DNA of 6,690 nucleotides, taken from Bacillota bacterium (GTDB taxonomy: Bacteria > Bacillota > Clostridia > Christensenellales > Aristaeellaceae). This document shows positions 1 through 5,164 of the stretch, in pieces. The notes under the pieces were generated by a model. The model saw only the letters and a program-made list of their open reading frames with translations, did no database searches and was not told the DNA's origin. The stretch is taken from contig JAEWNM010000272.1 of the NCBI GenBank assembly GCA_023392755.1, positions 1 through 6,690 of the forward strand. Direction: 5' to 3'. Made by a program: the position numbers and the translations under genes. Within the stretch, counting starts at the first letter, position 1. The number at the start of each line of letters is the position of its first letter.

Positions 1-1
1 C

Positions 2-397
2 CGCAGGTATGTGGAAGAAGTAGGCGCCATGAACATGATGTTTGTGTATGGCGACAAGGTCGTAACCCCGGCGCTGAGCGGCAGCATCCTTCCCGGCATC
101 ACCAGGGACAGCATTTTAAAGCTGGCATCCTCCCTGGGATACAAGGTGGAGGAAGGGCGTCTGGCCATCGACGTCTTATTCGAGGATATCAAGGCTGGTA
201 GGCTGACGGAAGCTTTTGGCACCGGCACGGCCGCGGTTGTTTCTCCGGTGGGCGAACTGTGCTACAGGGGTGAAAAGGCCACGGTAGGCGACGGCGGCAT
301 CGGCCGTGTGACGCGCAGGCTATACGATACGCTGACAGGGATACAACTGGGGAAGGAGCCCGATCCCTTTGGATGGGTGGTCAGGCTTCAGGAATGA
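2..397 (+). CDS. ilvE: Branched-chain amino acid aminotransferase, C-terminal part (5' end outside window)
   Basis: The frame is open from base 2 and gives the last 131 residues of a fold-type IV, PLP-dependent transaminase. It interconverts valine, leucine and isoleucine with their 2-oxo acids, using glutamate/2-oxoglutarate, in the cytoplasm. Visible family signatures are YVEEVGAMNMMFV at the left edge, GSILPGITRDS (the GITR turn that contacts the PLP phosphate in this family), EAFGTGTAAVVSPVGE (the TGTAA loop near the cofactor), and the C-terminal LYDTLTGIQ...DPFGW ending. That ending is typical of the long (about 350-residue), eukaryote-like BCAT group rather than the shorter E. coli IlvE type. 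The PLP lysine lies in the missing N-terminal part. The GTG at base 11 is not a start, because the family homology continues to its left. The next gene begins 25 bases after the stop, so it is probably in the same transcript. Confidence 0.93.
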   Translation, partial: RRYVEEVGAMNMMFVYGDKVVTPALSGSILPGITRDSILKLASSLGYKVEEGRLAIDVLFEDIKAGRLTEAFGTGTAAVVSPVGELCYRGEKATVGDGGIGRVTRRLYDTLTGIQLGKEPDPFGWVVRLQE

Positions 398-422
398 TTG
401 CACTGAATGGGGAGGGTGAAAC

Positions 423-1466
423 ATGCAGCGCGAGGAAAGCATAAGTGCCTTGAATTGGTGCGAAAAGACAATGAGTGTGCTGCGGGAAAAGCAATTGGAG
501 GCGTGCGAAAAGCGCTTGAGCGGCTATCCTGAAACGGGGCTGTTCTCCGGTTGCACCCTTTCCGATATCCAGAATTTGTGGGACATTTCCTACTACGCCA
601 TGGAAAACCCCGAGCTTTCCAGGCTCCATCAGGTGGATGAAGTCCAGGAGCTCGTATTGAACAGGCTTCTTAAGGAGGTTTCCTATGTGTCTGTCCGGGA
701 GCACATGCTGCTGGAGAGGCTTTTGACGTTTGAGGGCGAGACCGAGCTCCTGGACTGGGATGAGGCCGGCGCGGCGGAAGCGCTGGTGGCCAGGCTGTGG
801 TGCACGCTTACCGTGGAGAGCGAACATATTTTTTTGCATTTGCCCAAGGCATTGCACATTCCCATGCTGGAGGCCATGAACCGCAAGGAACATGCCGAAA
901 TACGGGAAAAGGTGTTCCGCTTTGACGCTACCATGCACGGCCTTTTGTATATCGCCGGGTTTTTGCATGCCCAGCAGCCCACGCTGCACTTTTTGCAGGA
1001 GGTATGCTGCAGGATGGACGCGGAATCCTACGATTATGCCCAGCGTTATCTTCGGGCCACCTTTGATTATACGACCGATGTGCAGGGGGAAATGATACTC
1101 GTTCACCCTGGCCTGGCGGACCCGGATTATCTGATGCGCCAGGTGCGAAGCCACGGCATCACCTCCCTGGAACTGTCGGAAACGATGATGCTTGGCGGCA
1201 TGAACGGCATCTTCCCGGAGGAGGTGCCCATCAGCGAGGAAATGTCCGGGGTGTTGAAAGGTGCGCTTCGCCCGGAATATACCCCGGAGGAAGCGGTGGA
1301 AGACTTGCGTATGCTGGCCAAGCAGGGCGTGTCGCTGCCGGAGATGGAAAGTGTGCTCTCCTCCATGCTTTGGGTGCTTCCCACCCCGGCCATGTACAGT
1401 GCCCTGTCCCGCCTGACAGCCCAGACGCCCAGGTGGGCGGGGCTTCAGGCAGCATTGAAGCATTGA
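423..1466 (+). CDS. Uncharacterised soluble 347-residue protein
   Basis: I do not recognise this family. It starts at ATG 423, with a strong GGAGG at 411-415 and 7 bases of spacing, and is 347 codons long. It looks mostly alpha-helical and acidic, with no signal peptide and no membrane segment. The first 130 residues read as successive amphipathic helices, for example around EHMLLERLLTFEGETELLDW. Several cysteines are scattered (C13, C28, C44, and a CC pair near residue 195), but they form no CxxC metal motif. I see no nucleotide-binding, nuclease, DNA-binding or catalytic signature. A frame of this length with a good ribosome binding site, lying 25 bases after ilvE and 16 bases before the pseudouridine synthase, is very probably real. 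The long antisense frame across the same bases reads as low-complexity shadow. The neighbours suggest a cytoplasmic housekeeping role, but no function can be assigned. Confidence 0.85.
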   Translation: MQREESISALNWCEKTMSVLREKQLEACEKRLSGYPETGLFSGCTLSDIQNLWDISYYAMENPELSRLHQVDEVQELVLNRLLKEVSYVSVREHMLLERLLTFEGETELLDWDEAGAAEALVARLWCTLTVESEHIFLHLPKALHIPMLEAMNRKEHAEIREKVFRFDATMHGLLYIAGFLHAQQPTLHFLQEVCCRMDAESYDYAQRYLRATFDYTTDVQGEMILVHPGLADPDYLMRQVRSHGITSLELSETMMLGGMNGIFPEEVPISEEMSGVLKGALRPEYTPEEAVEDLRMLAKQGVSLPEMESVLSSMLWVLPTPAMYSALSRLTAQTPRWAGLQAALKH

Positions 1467-1472
1467 CGTTCC

Positions 1473-1485
1473 GGAGGGAAATGTG
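1473..1485 (+). promoter_or_regulatory. Ribosome binding site and GTG start of the pseudouridine synthase
   Basis: GGAGGG (1473-1478) is followed by AAATGTGGGC. The ATG at 1481 is out of frame with the enzyme. The overlapping GTG at 1483 is in frame, 5 bases after GGAGG. GTG 1483 is therefore the likely start. The in-frame ATG at 1525 (residue 15, MRLDKYLS) opens the S4 domain but lacks an obvious Shine-Dalgarno sequence. Confidence 0.6.
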
Positions 1486-2352
1486 GGCGTATTCGAAGTT
1501 GTCATTCCTGAAGACCTGCCGCCCATGCGGCTGGACAAATATTTGTCGCGCGCGCTTCCCGAACTGCCCGCCTGGGCCATTCGGGAAGCTTTTTCACGCC
1601 GTGACGTAAAAATGGATGGCCGGCGGGTGAGGGCGGATGATTTGGCCCGGCCCGGCGCGGTGATGCTGGTATACGGCGTTCAGGATGCATTCGCTCAACC
1701 GCTTTGCGTTGTGTACGAGGATGAGTATATCCTGCTTGTCAACAAGCCTGCGAATATCAGCGTTCAAACCGATCCGGGCGGGGGTGCCACCGCGGAGAGC
1801 CTGGCGCTTGCATATGTGCGCAAAGAAAATCCTGATGCCTTTGCGCCCAAGGCCTGCCACCGGCTTGACAACAAAACCAGCGGGCTGCTGCTTCTGGCAA
1901 AGACAAGCCGTTCGCAGGAGCTTATGGTGCAGGCCTTCAAGGAACGGACCGTGAAGAAAACCTATACCTGTCTTGTGAAGGGCACACCGCAGCCAGGGGA
2001 AGCTACGCTGCACGCCTTCTTGCTCAAGGACGCAAAGGCTGCCCATGTGCGGATATCCGATCACTTCGTTCCCGGCTCGCTGCCTATCGTGACCGGCTAC
2101 CGGGTGCTGGAGGCGGGGCGCGTTTGCCGCCTGGAGGTGGATTTGATCACCGGTCGCACCCATCAAATCAGGGCTCATCTTTCACATGCCGGTCATCCCA
2201 TCCTCGGGGATGACGCGTACGGTGACCGGGCGTTCAACAGGGAGCAAAGCGTAAAAAGGCTGATGCTGTGCGCTACCTCCATCACCTTTTCCGCAAGGGA
2301 AGAACTGGGTTATTTGGACGGACGGACATTTGCCATCCTTCCACCATTTTGA
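1483..2352 (+). CDS. RluA-family RNA pseudouridine synthase with N-terminal S4 domain
   Basis: This 289-residue enzyme should isomerise uridine to pseudouridine in structured RNA, most likely 23S rRNA as for RluC/RluD-type relatives; the exact target cannot be read from sequence. An S4 RNA-binding domain spans about residues 14-64 (MRLDKYLSRALP...VKMDGRRV). The catalytic domain follows: VVYEDEYILLVNKPA (77-90), the active-site motif HRLDNKTSGLLLLAKT (126-141) with D129 as the predicted catalytic aspartate, KKTYTCLVKG (158-167), and LITGRTHQIRAHLSHAGHP (221-239) with ILGDDAYG to 247. Length and domain order are normal for the family. The usual HRLDRDTSG reads HRLDNKTSG here, a tolerated variant outside the aspartate. 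It starts with GTG, 16 bases after the upstream gene, and ends 25 bases before the phosphatase gene. Because clostridia usually carry several paralogues, no symbol is given. Confidence 0.93.
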   Translation: MGVFEVVIPEDLPPMRLDKYLSRALPELPAWAIREAFSRRDVKMDGRRVRADDLARPGAVMLVYGVQDAFAQPLCVVYEDEYILLVNKPANISVQTDPGGGATAESLALAYVRKENPDAFAPKACHRLDNKTSGLLLLAKTSRSQELMVQAFKERTVKKTYTCLVKGTPQPGEATLHAFLLKDAKAAHVRISDHFVPGSLPIVTGYRVLEAGRVCRLEVDLITGRTHQIRAHLSHAGHPILGDDAYGDRAFNREQSVKRLMLCATSITFSAREELGYLDGRTFAILPPF

Positions 2353-2364
2353 TTTTTATGATAC

Positions 2365-2380
2365 AAAGGAGATGCTAATG
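2365..2380 (+). promoter_or_regulatory. Ribosome binding site that sets the phosphatase start
   Basis: AAAGGAG (2365-2371) lies 6 bases before ATG 2378, the best start. In-frame ATGs at 2330 (inside the preceding gene) and 2372 (touching the Shine-Dalgarno) are poorer. Conserved homology begins only at VRLIAIDMDGT, a few residues after 2378. Confidence 0.75.
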
Positions 2381-3226
2381 GAAAATCTGCCGGTACGCTT
2401 GATTGCCATTGATATGGACGGGACGCTGCTCGATGAGGATTGCCATATTCCCATGGAGAATATACAGGCCATACGGGAGGCGGCGGAGGCAGGCATTTAC
2501 CTGGCCATCGTCAGCGGAAGGGTGCCTGAGGACATCAGCTATTTTATCTCCGACGCCGGTGTCGAAAGTTGCTTTGTGCTGGGCCTCAACGGCGGTTTCT
2601 GGCTGGACAAACCGCACGGGGAATCTATCTTTGCGCAGTATATGGCTGATGGCGACGTGGAGCAATGCATCGGCATTCTGGAGGCGGAACGCGTTACCTA
2701 CTCCGCCTTCGGGCGCAGCCATGTGGCTATCAGCCGTCCCTTTTTGACCGGGGAAGACCTGGATCACTGGGGCACACATTTAACGCGCAAGGGCCACCTG
2801 CTGTATACCTACGGCATGGAGGGAATTTTGCAGCAGCGTGCGCTTGGCACCAACAAGATTGTATACATAGACCGAGAAGATCCGGCCCGGCTGGCCCGCA
2901 TCAGGGAGCGGATCAGCCAAATTCCGGGGGTGGAGGTTACCAGTTCCTGGATCAACAACATTGAGATCATGCCCAGGGGCGTTCACAAAGGAACAGCCCT
3001 GGCAAACCTTTCCAAAAGGCTGCATATCGAATCTGCCCAGGTGATGGCCATAGGCGATAATGACAACGATATTCCCATGCTGGCCTGGGCCGGGTATGGC
3101 ATAGCAATGGGAAATGCCTCCGATGGCGCAAGAGAAGCGTCGGAGTTTGAAACAGAGGATAATCAAAACGCCGGGGTTGCCAAAGCTATTCGGCGGTTCG
3201 CGCTTGCACACAACACAAAGCCGTAA
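2378..3226 (+). CDS. Cof-type HAD-superfamily hydrolase (sugar/nucleotide phosphatase-like)
   Basis: This 282-residue cytoplasmic phosphatase belongs to the HAD superfamily, Cof/YbiV (IIB cap) type. Motif I is DMDGTLLDE (12-20), with D12 the predicted nucleophile and D14 the general acid/base. Motif II is IVSGR (44-48), with S46. The cap domain lies between about residues 85 and 185. Motif III is the lysine in RGVHKGTAL (K204), and motif IV is IGDNDNDIPML (225-235), whose aspartates bind Mg2+. The tail AGYGIAMGNASDGAREAS is characteristic of Cof proteins. Length is normal (about 260-290). Relatives dephosphorylate sugar phosphates, FMN, PLP or other small phosphates with broad specificity, so the substrate cannot be named. 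It is the last gene of the left-hand + strand run; its stop codon sits in the loop of a probable terminator. Confidence 0.93.
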   Translation: MENLPVRLIAIDMDGTLLDEDCHIPMENIQAIREAAEAGIYLAIVSGRVPEDISYFISDAGVESCFVLGLNGGFWLDKPHGESIFAQYMADGDVEQCIGILEAERVTYSAFGRSHVAISRPFLTGEDLDHWGTHLTRKGHLLYTYGMEGILQQRALGTNKIVYIDREDPARLARIRERISQIPGVEVTSSWINNIEIMPRGVHKGTALANLSKRLHIESAQVMAIGDNDNDIPMLAWAGYGIAMGNASDGAREASEFETEDNQNAGVAKAIRRFALAHNTKP

Positions 3227-3241
3227 TGGGCGTTTGTTTTT
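3215..3241 (+). terminator. Probable intrinsic terminator of the left-hand operon, overlapping the phosphatase stop codon
   Basis: ACAAAGCC (3215-3222) pairs with GGC-G-TTTGT (3229-3237), giving 8 base pairs with one bulged G (3232). The six-base loop GTAATG contains the TAA stop (3224-3226). Five Ts follow at 3237-3241. The stem is not very G+C-rich, so strength is uncertain. The complementary strand forms the same stem followed by a T-rich but interrupted run (GTTGTGTG), so weak use by the opposing transcript is possible. Confidence 0.45.
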
Positions 3242-3243
3242 GA

Positions 3244-3261
3244 GTGCCGTAAGTCCGGCAC
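3244..3261. repeat. Perfect inverted repeat (hairpin) in the convergent intergenic gap
   Basis: GTGCCG (3244-3249) and CGGCAC (3256-3261) form a perfect 6-bp stem with loop TAAGTC. It lies directly after the T-run of the terminator and 7 bases past the stop of the minus-strand gene. On neither strand is it followed by a T-run, so it is not a classical terminator by itself. It may stabilise 3' ends or be a small REP-like palindrome. Confidence 0.5.
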
Positions 3262-3268
3262 AATCGGC

Positions 3269-3808
3269 CTATGCGGTTAGTTTTCTCAGAAGTCTTCTTT
3301 TGTAACATGCAAAGAGGAGTGGCCCTGCTACACTTGATATCAAACTGATCATAATGATATAGCCGGCTTGATAGCCAATACTGATCAAAGAATAACTATA
3401 CTCGCCTACAAGGTAGAGCGGTGATGCAATGAGCCACAAATACATAAACATAATCCAGACGCGCGAATGGCTGTAGCGTTTATGTGTCAGTTTCACCCAG
3501 ACAAGAATCGTTGCATAGAACAACAGCAGCTTTGCAGTGTATTCGAGGTTGATGATTTCTTGAATACTTGCGCGTATTTGGTTCATTGGCATGCTGTCTA
3601 TATAGCCGGTTACTATCGCGTTGATAGCAAAATTGCTCGGAACTCTCAAAACTACAATGATCAGAAATGCCCAAAACCAATGAATCCTGGAATTGGTGGA
3701 AGAAATTGATTGCTTTACATCGGGCACATCTGTCAAACCTTCCTGGCATTCTGTACATACGGCGGCATCGGCAGCATATACCTTCCCACATTTTGGACAT
3801 GCTTTCAT
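3269..3808 (-). CDS. Small zinc-ribbon protein with four predicted membrane segments
   Basis: This 179-residue protein starts at ATG 3808, with GGAGGA at 3821-3816. The N-terminus MKACPKCGKVYAADAAVCTEC is a zinc ribbon: C4-x2-C7 ... C18-x2-C21. A short polar linker (22-40) leads to four hydrophobic stretches at about 44-68, 88-106, 117-136 and 140-168. Basic residues between segments 2 and 3 (KLTHKRYSHSR) and at the C-terminus (KRRLLRK) predict both ends, including the zinc ribbon, in the cytoplasm. No catalytic motif is visible. Size and helix layout faintly recall DUF2569-type membrane proteins, but that is a guess. Function is unknown; zinc-ribbon membrane proteins of this kind are common and often of unclear role. 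The gene is about 40% G+C in sampled lines, against roughly 60% for carB, it opposes both neighbouring operons, and it has its own promoter, so it may be a later insertion. Confidence 0.85.
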   Translation of the reverse strand: MKACPKCGKVYAADAAVCTECQEGLTDVPDVKQSISSTNSRIHWFWAFLIIVVLRVPSNFAINAIVTGYIDSMPMNQIRASIQEIINLEYTAKLLLFYATILVWVKLTHKRYSHSRVWIMFMYLWLIASPLYLVGEYSYSLISIGYQAGYIIMISLISSVAGPLLFACYKRRLLRKLTA

Positions 3809-3843
3809 AGATGATTCCTCCAATATGATATATGAGAACACAT
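3805..3843 (-). other. 12-codon open frame overlapping the start of the zinc-ribbon gene (possible leader peptide)
   Basis: On the minus strand, ATG at 3843-3841 opens a frame encoding MCSHISYWRNHL. Its TGA (3807-3805) overlaps the ATG of the zinc-ribbon gene (ATGA). The AGGAG before it touches the -10 box, so it would lie outside a transcript starting at about 3845. Translation would then have to be leaderless, or start from a slightly earlier transcript end. The frame contains the downstream gene's Shine-Dalgarno. It could couple translation or be chance; 12 codons are too few to decide. Confidence 0.25.
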
Positions 3844-3851
3844 TTTCTCCT

Positions 3852-3879
3852 ATTATAGCATGATTCGAATTTGTGTCAA
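3852..3879 (-). promoter_or_regulatory. Near-consensus vegetative promoter for the zinc-ribbon gene
   Basis: On the minus strand, TTGACA (3879-3874) and TATAAT (3857-3852) are separated by 16 bases, with a TGC extension just before the -10 box (extended -10). Both hexamers are perfect. A start is expected near 3845, leaving a leader of about 37 bases. The spacer contains the perfect 8-bp palindrome ATTCGAAT (3863-3870), which could be an operator or chance. Confidence 0.8.
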
Positions 3880-3936
3880 TAGATTCGCAGGAAATATTTT
3901 GCACATGAATGCAGGCCTGATAATCTTCCGCAAAGC

Positions 3937-3962
3937 AATGCCGGATGCAGAGTGCAGGCATT
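3937..3962. repeat. Imperfect dyad between the divergent promoters
   Basis: AATGCC (3937-3942) pairs with GGCATT (3957-3962). Inside it, TGCA (3946-3949) pairs with TGCA (3953-3956) around the loop GAG, leaving a three-base bulge (GGA). TTTT (3961-3964) overlaps the end on the + strand. It lies about 75-100 bases upstream of the expected carA transcript start. It could be a regulator site, a weak terminator or chance. The rest of the 264-base gap, apart from the two promoters and ARG-box pair, shows no gene. Confidence 0.3.
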
Positions 3963-3999
3963 TTGATATCTTTCTCCATATAAAATAATCCGTAAGGGT

Positions 4000-4017
4000 A
4001 TTGAATATATATTAAAA
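4000..4017 (+). promoter_or_regulatory. Candidate ARG box 1 (ArgR/AhrC operator) over the carA -35
   Basis: ATTGAATATATATTAAAA fits the enterobacterial ARG-box consensus WNTGAATWWWWATTCANW at every position except one (A for C at 4014). It fits the Bacillus form less well. It covers the -35 hexamer and lies 2 bases from a second box. A+T richness makes chance matches easier, so context carries much of the weight. Confidence 0.55.
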
Positions 4018-4029
4018 TCAATGTATAAT
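4001..4029 (+). promoter_or_regulatory. carAB promoter
   Basis: TTGAAT (4001-4006) and a perfect TATAAT (4024-4029) are separated by the optimal 17 bases. Initiation is expected near 4036, giving a 5' leader of about 37 bases. That is too short for a classical PyrR attenuator, and no PyrR-type anti-antiterminator loop is seen. Both hexamers lie inside candidate ARG boxes. Confidence 0.75.
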
Positions 4030-4037
4030 AATGCAAG
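4020..4037 (+). promoter_or_regulatory. Candidate ARG box 2 (ArgR/AhrC operator) over the carA -10
   Basis: AATGTATAATAATGCAAG matches the Bacillus ARG-box consensus CATGAATAAAAATKCAAK at 15 of 18 positions by eye. It spans the -10 hexamer and probable start site. With box 1 the centre-to-centre distance is 20 bases, close to the 20-21 seen for paired ArgR boxes, which place two half-operators on one face of the helix. Binding would block RNA polymerase. Confidence 0.55.
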
Positions 4038-4065
4038 TCCCAATATGAAGTGGGCAAAGGTGGGA
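4038..4065 (+). promoter_or_regulatory. Possible alternative pairing around the carA ribosome binding site
   Basis: TCCCA (4038-4042) can pair either with TGGG (4051-4054, four pairs) or with TGGGA (4061-4065, five pairs). The latter lies in the AAAGGTGGG Shine-Dalgarno region (4056-4064). The stems are short, so this may have no role. Confidence 0.15.
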
Positions 4066-4072
4066 TCATGCG

Positions 4073-5164
4073 ATGCATAAAGGCTATCTTCTGCTTGAGA
4101 ATGGACAGCTTTACGAAGGGAAAACCTTCGGCGCGCAGATGGAAGCGTCGGGGGAACTTGTATTTACGACAAACATGACAGGCTATCTGGAAACGCTGAC
4201 AGACCCGAGCTATTACGGCCAGATGGTGGTTCAAACATTTCCGATGATCGGCAACTACGGTGTAATTCCGGAGGATTTTGAAAGCAAACACCCCCGTCTG
4301 TCCGCCTACATCGTGCGGGAATGGTGTGAAGTCCCAAGCAATTTCCGCTGCCAGGGCACGCTGGATGCCTACCTGAAAGCAGCGGGGATTCCCGGCCTGC
4401 ACGGTCTGGATACCCGCGCGCTGACGAAGGTGATCCGCCAAAGGGGCGTCATGAACGCCATGCTGCTGCATGAAGCGCCAAGGGATATTCCGGCGCTTAC
4501 GCAGGATATGAAAGCCTGGCGCGCGCCGCGGGTGGAGGATGTGACCATAACAGCGGTGGAGAGGGAATCGCCCCAAAGCCCATCAAACCGTGTGGTTCTG
4601 TGGGATTTTGGCGCCAAGGGCAGCATAGGCAAAAACCTGCTGCAGCGCGGCTGCGAGGTGATCACCGTTCCTGCGGGAACAAAGGCGCAGGAAATACTGG
4701 CCTTCAAACCCGATGGGATCATGCTTTCCAACGGGCCGGGGGACCCGGCGGATAATGTTGAAATCATCGCACAGCTGCAAAAGCTGTGTGAAATGAAAAT
4801 CCCCATCTTCGGCATCTGCCTTGGCCATCAGCTGCTGGCCCTGGCAAGAGGCGGGGCTACCGAAAAGCTGAAATACGGACACCGTGGCGGGAATCAGCCC
4901 GTAAAGGACCTGATTACAGGTCAAATGTACATATCCAGTCAGAACCATGGCTATGCCGTATCTGTAAACCATTTGCCCAAGGGCTGCCGGATGCGCTTTG
5001 AAAACGGCAACGATTATACATGCGAGGGCATTGATTATCTTGATATTCCGGCCTTCTCCGTGCAGTTTCACCCGGAGGCCGCCTGCGGCCCGCTGGACAC
5101 CCGCTTCTTGTTCGACCGATTTTTCGCGCTGATGGGAGGAACGAAGCATGCCCTTGAATCCTGA
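4073..5164 (+). CDS. carA: Carbamoyl phosphate synthase small (glutaminase) subunit
   Basis: This complete 363-residue subunit hydrolyses glutamine and channels ammonia to CarB for carbamoyl phosphate synthesis, the shared precursor of arginine and pyrimidines. The N-terminal CPSase small-chain domain spans about 1-150, with GELVFTTNMTGYLETLTDPSY (27-47) and GIPGLHGLDTRALTK (105-119). The class I glutamine amidotransferase domain follows from about 173: LSNGPGDP (218-225), the nucleophile elbow GICLGHQLLALA (247-258) with C249, SSQNHGYAV (288-296), and FSVQFHPEA (328-336) with H333 and E335. The Cys-His-Glu triad is intact, so a working glutaminase is expected. Length is normal. Start ATG 4073 lies 9 bases after AAAGGTGG (4056-4063); the ATG at 4068 is out of frame. 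Its 3' end overlaps carB by 17 bases. Paired ARG-box-like sites in the promoter suggest repression by arginine. Confidence 0.96.
   Translation: MHKGYLLLENGQLYEGKTFGAQMEASGELVFTTNMTGYLETLTDPSYYGQMVVQTFPMIGNYGVIPEDFESKHPRLSAYIVREWCEVPSNFRCQGTLDAYLKAAGIPGLHGLDTRALTKVIRQRGVMNAMLLHEAPRDIPALTQDMKAWRAPRVEDVTITAVERESPQSPSNRVVLWDFGAKGSIGKNLLQRGCEVITVPAGTKAQEILAFKPDGIMLSNGPGDPADNVEIIAQLQKLCEMKIPIFGICLGHQLLALARGGATEKLKYGHRGGNQPVKDLITGQMYISSQNHGYAVSVNHLPKGCRMRFENGNDYTCEGIDYLDIPAFSVQFHPEAACGPLDTRFLFDRFFALMGGTKHALES

Noticed and set aside
381..1580. Long minus-strand open frame (399 codons) antisense to the unknown gene
   Set aside because: Its product has no family signature, is rich in H, Q and G as expected for antisense of G+C-rich coding DNA, and runs across the ends of three well-supported + strand genes.
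1481..1609. Out-of-frame ATG overlapping the GTG start of the pseudouridine synthase, suggesting a recoding or dual-frame start
   Set aside because: The alternative frame gives about 42 codons without family likeness. The ATGTG overlap is simple enough to be chance.
2330..2377. Earlier ATG for the Cof-type phosphatase inside the pseudouridine synthase gene
   Set aside because: It would add 16 unconserved residues and has no ribosome binding site; ATG 2378 has AAAGGAG at good spacing.
3467..3709. Plus-strand open frame of 80 codons opposite the zinc-ribbon gene
   Set aside because: No ribosome binding site or domain; it is the shadow of a minus-strand gene that has a promoter, ribosome binding site and a clear membrane topology.
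4030..4072. PyrR-type attenuator or riboswitch ahead of carA
   Set aside because: The expected leader is only about 37 bases, with no terminator/antiterminator pair and no recognisable PyrR-binding loop.
3809..4576. N-terminal extension of the zinc-ribbon gene through the divergent region and into carA antisense
   Set aside because: The extension overlaps the consensus promoter and carA. None of its upstream ATGs, such as the one at 3979, has a Shine-Dalgarno, whereas ATG 3808 has GGAGGA and starts directly at the zinc ribbon.
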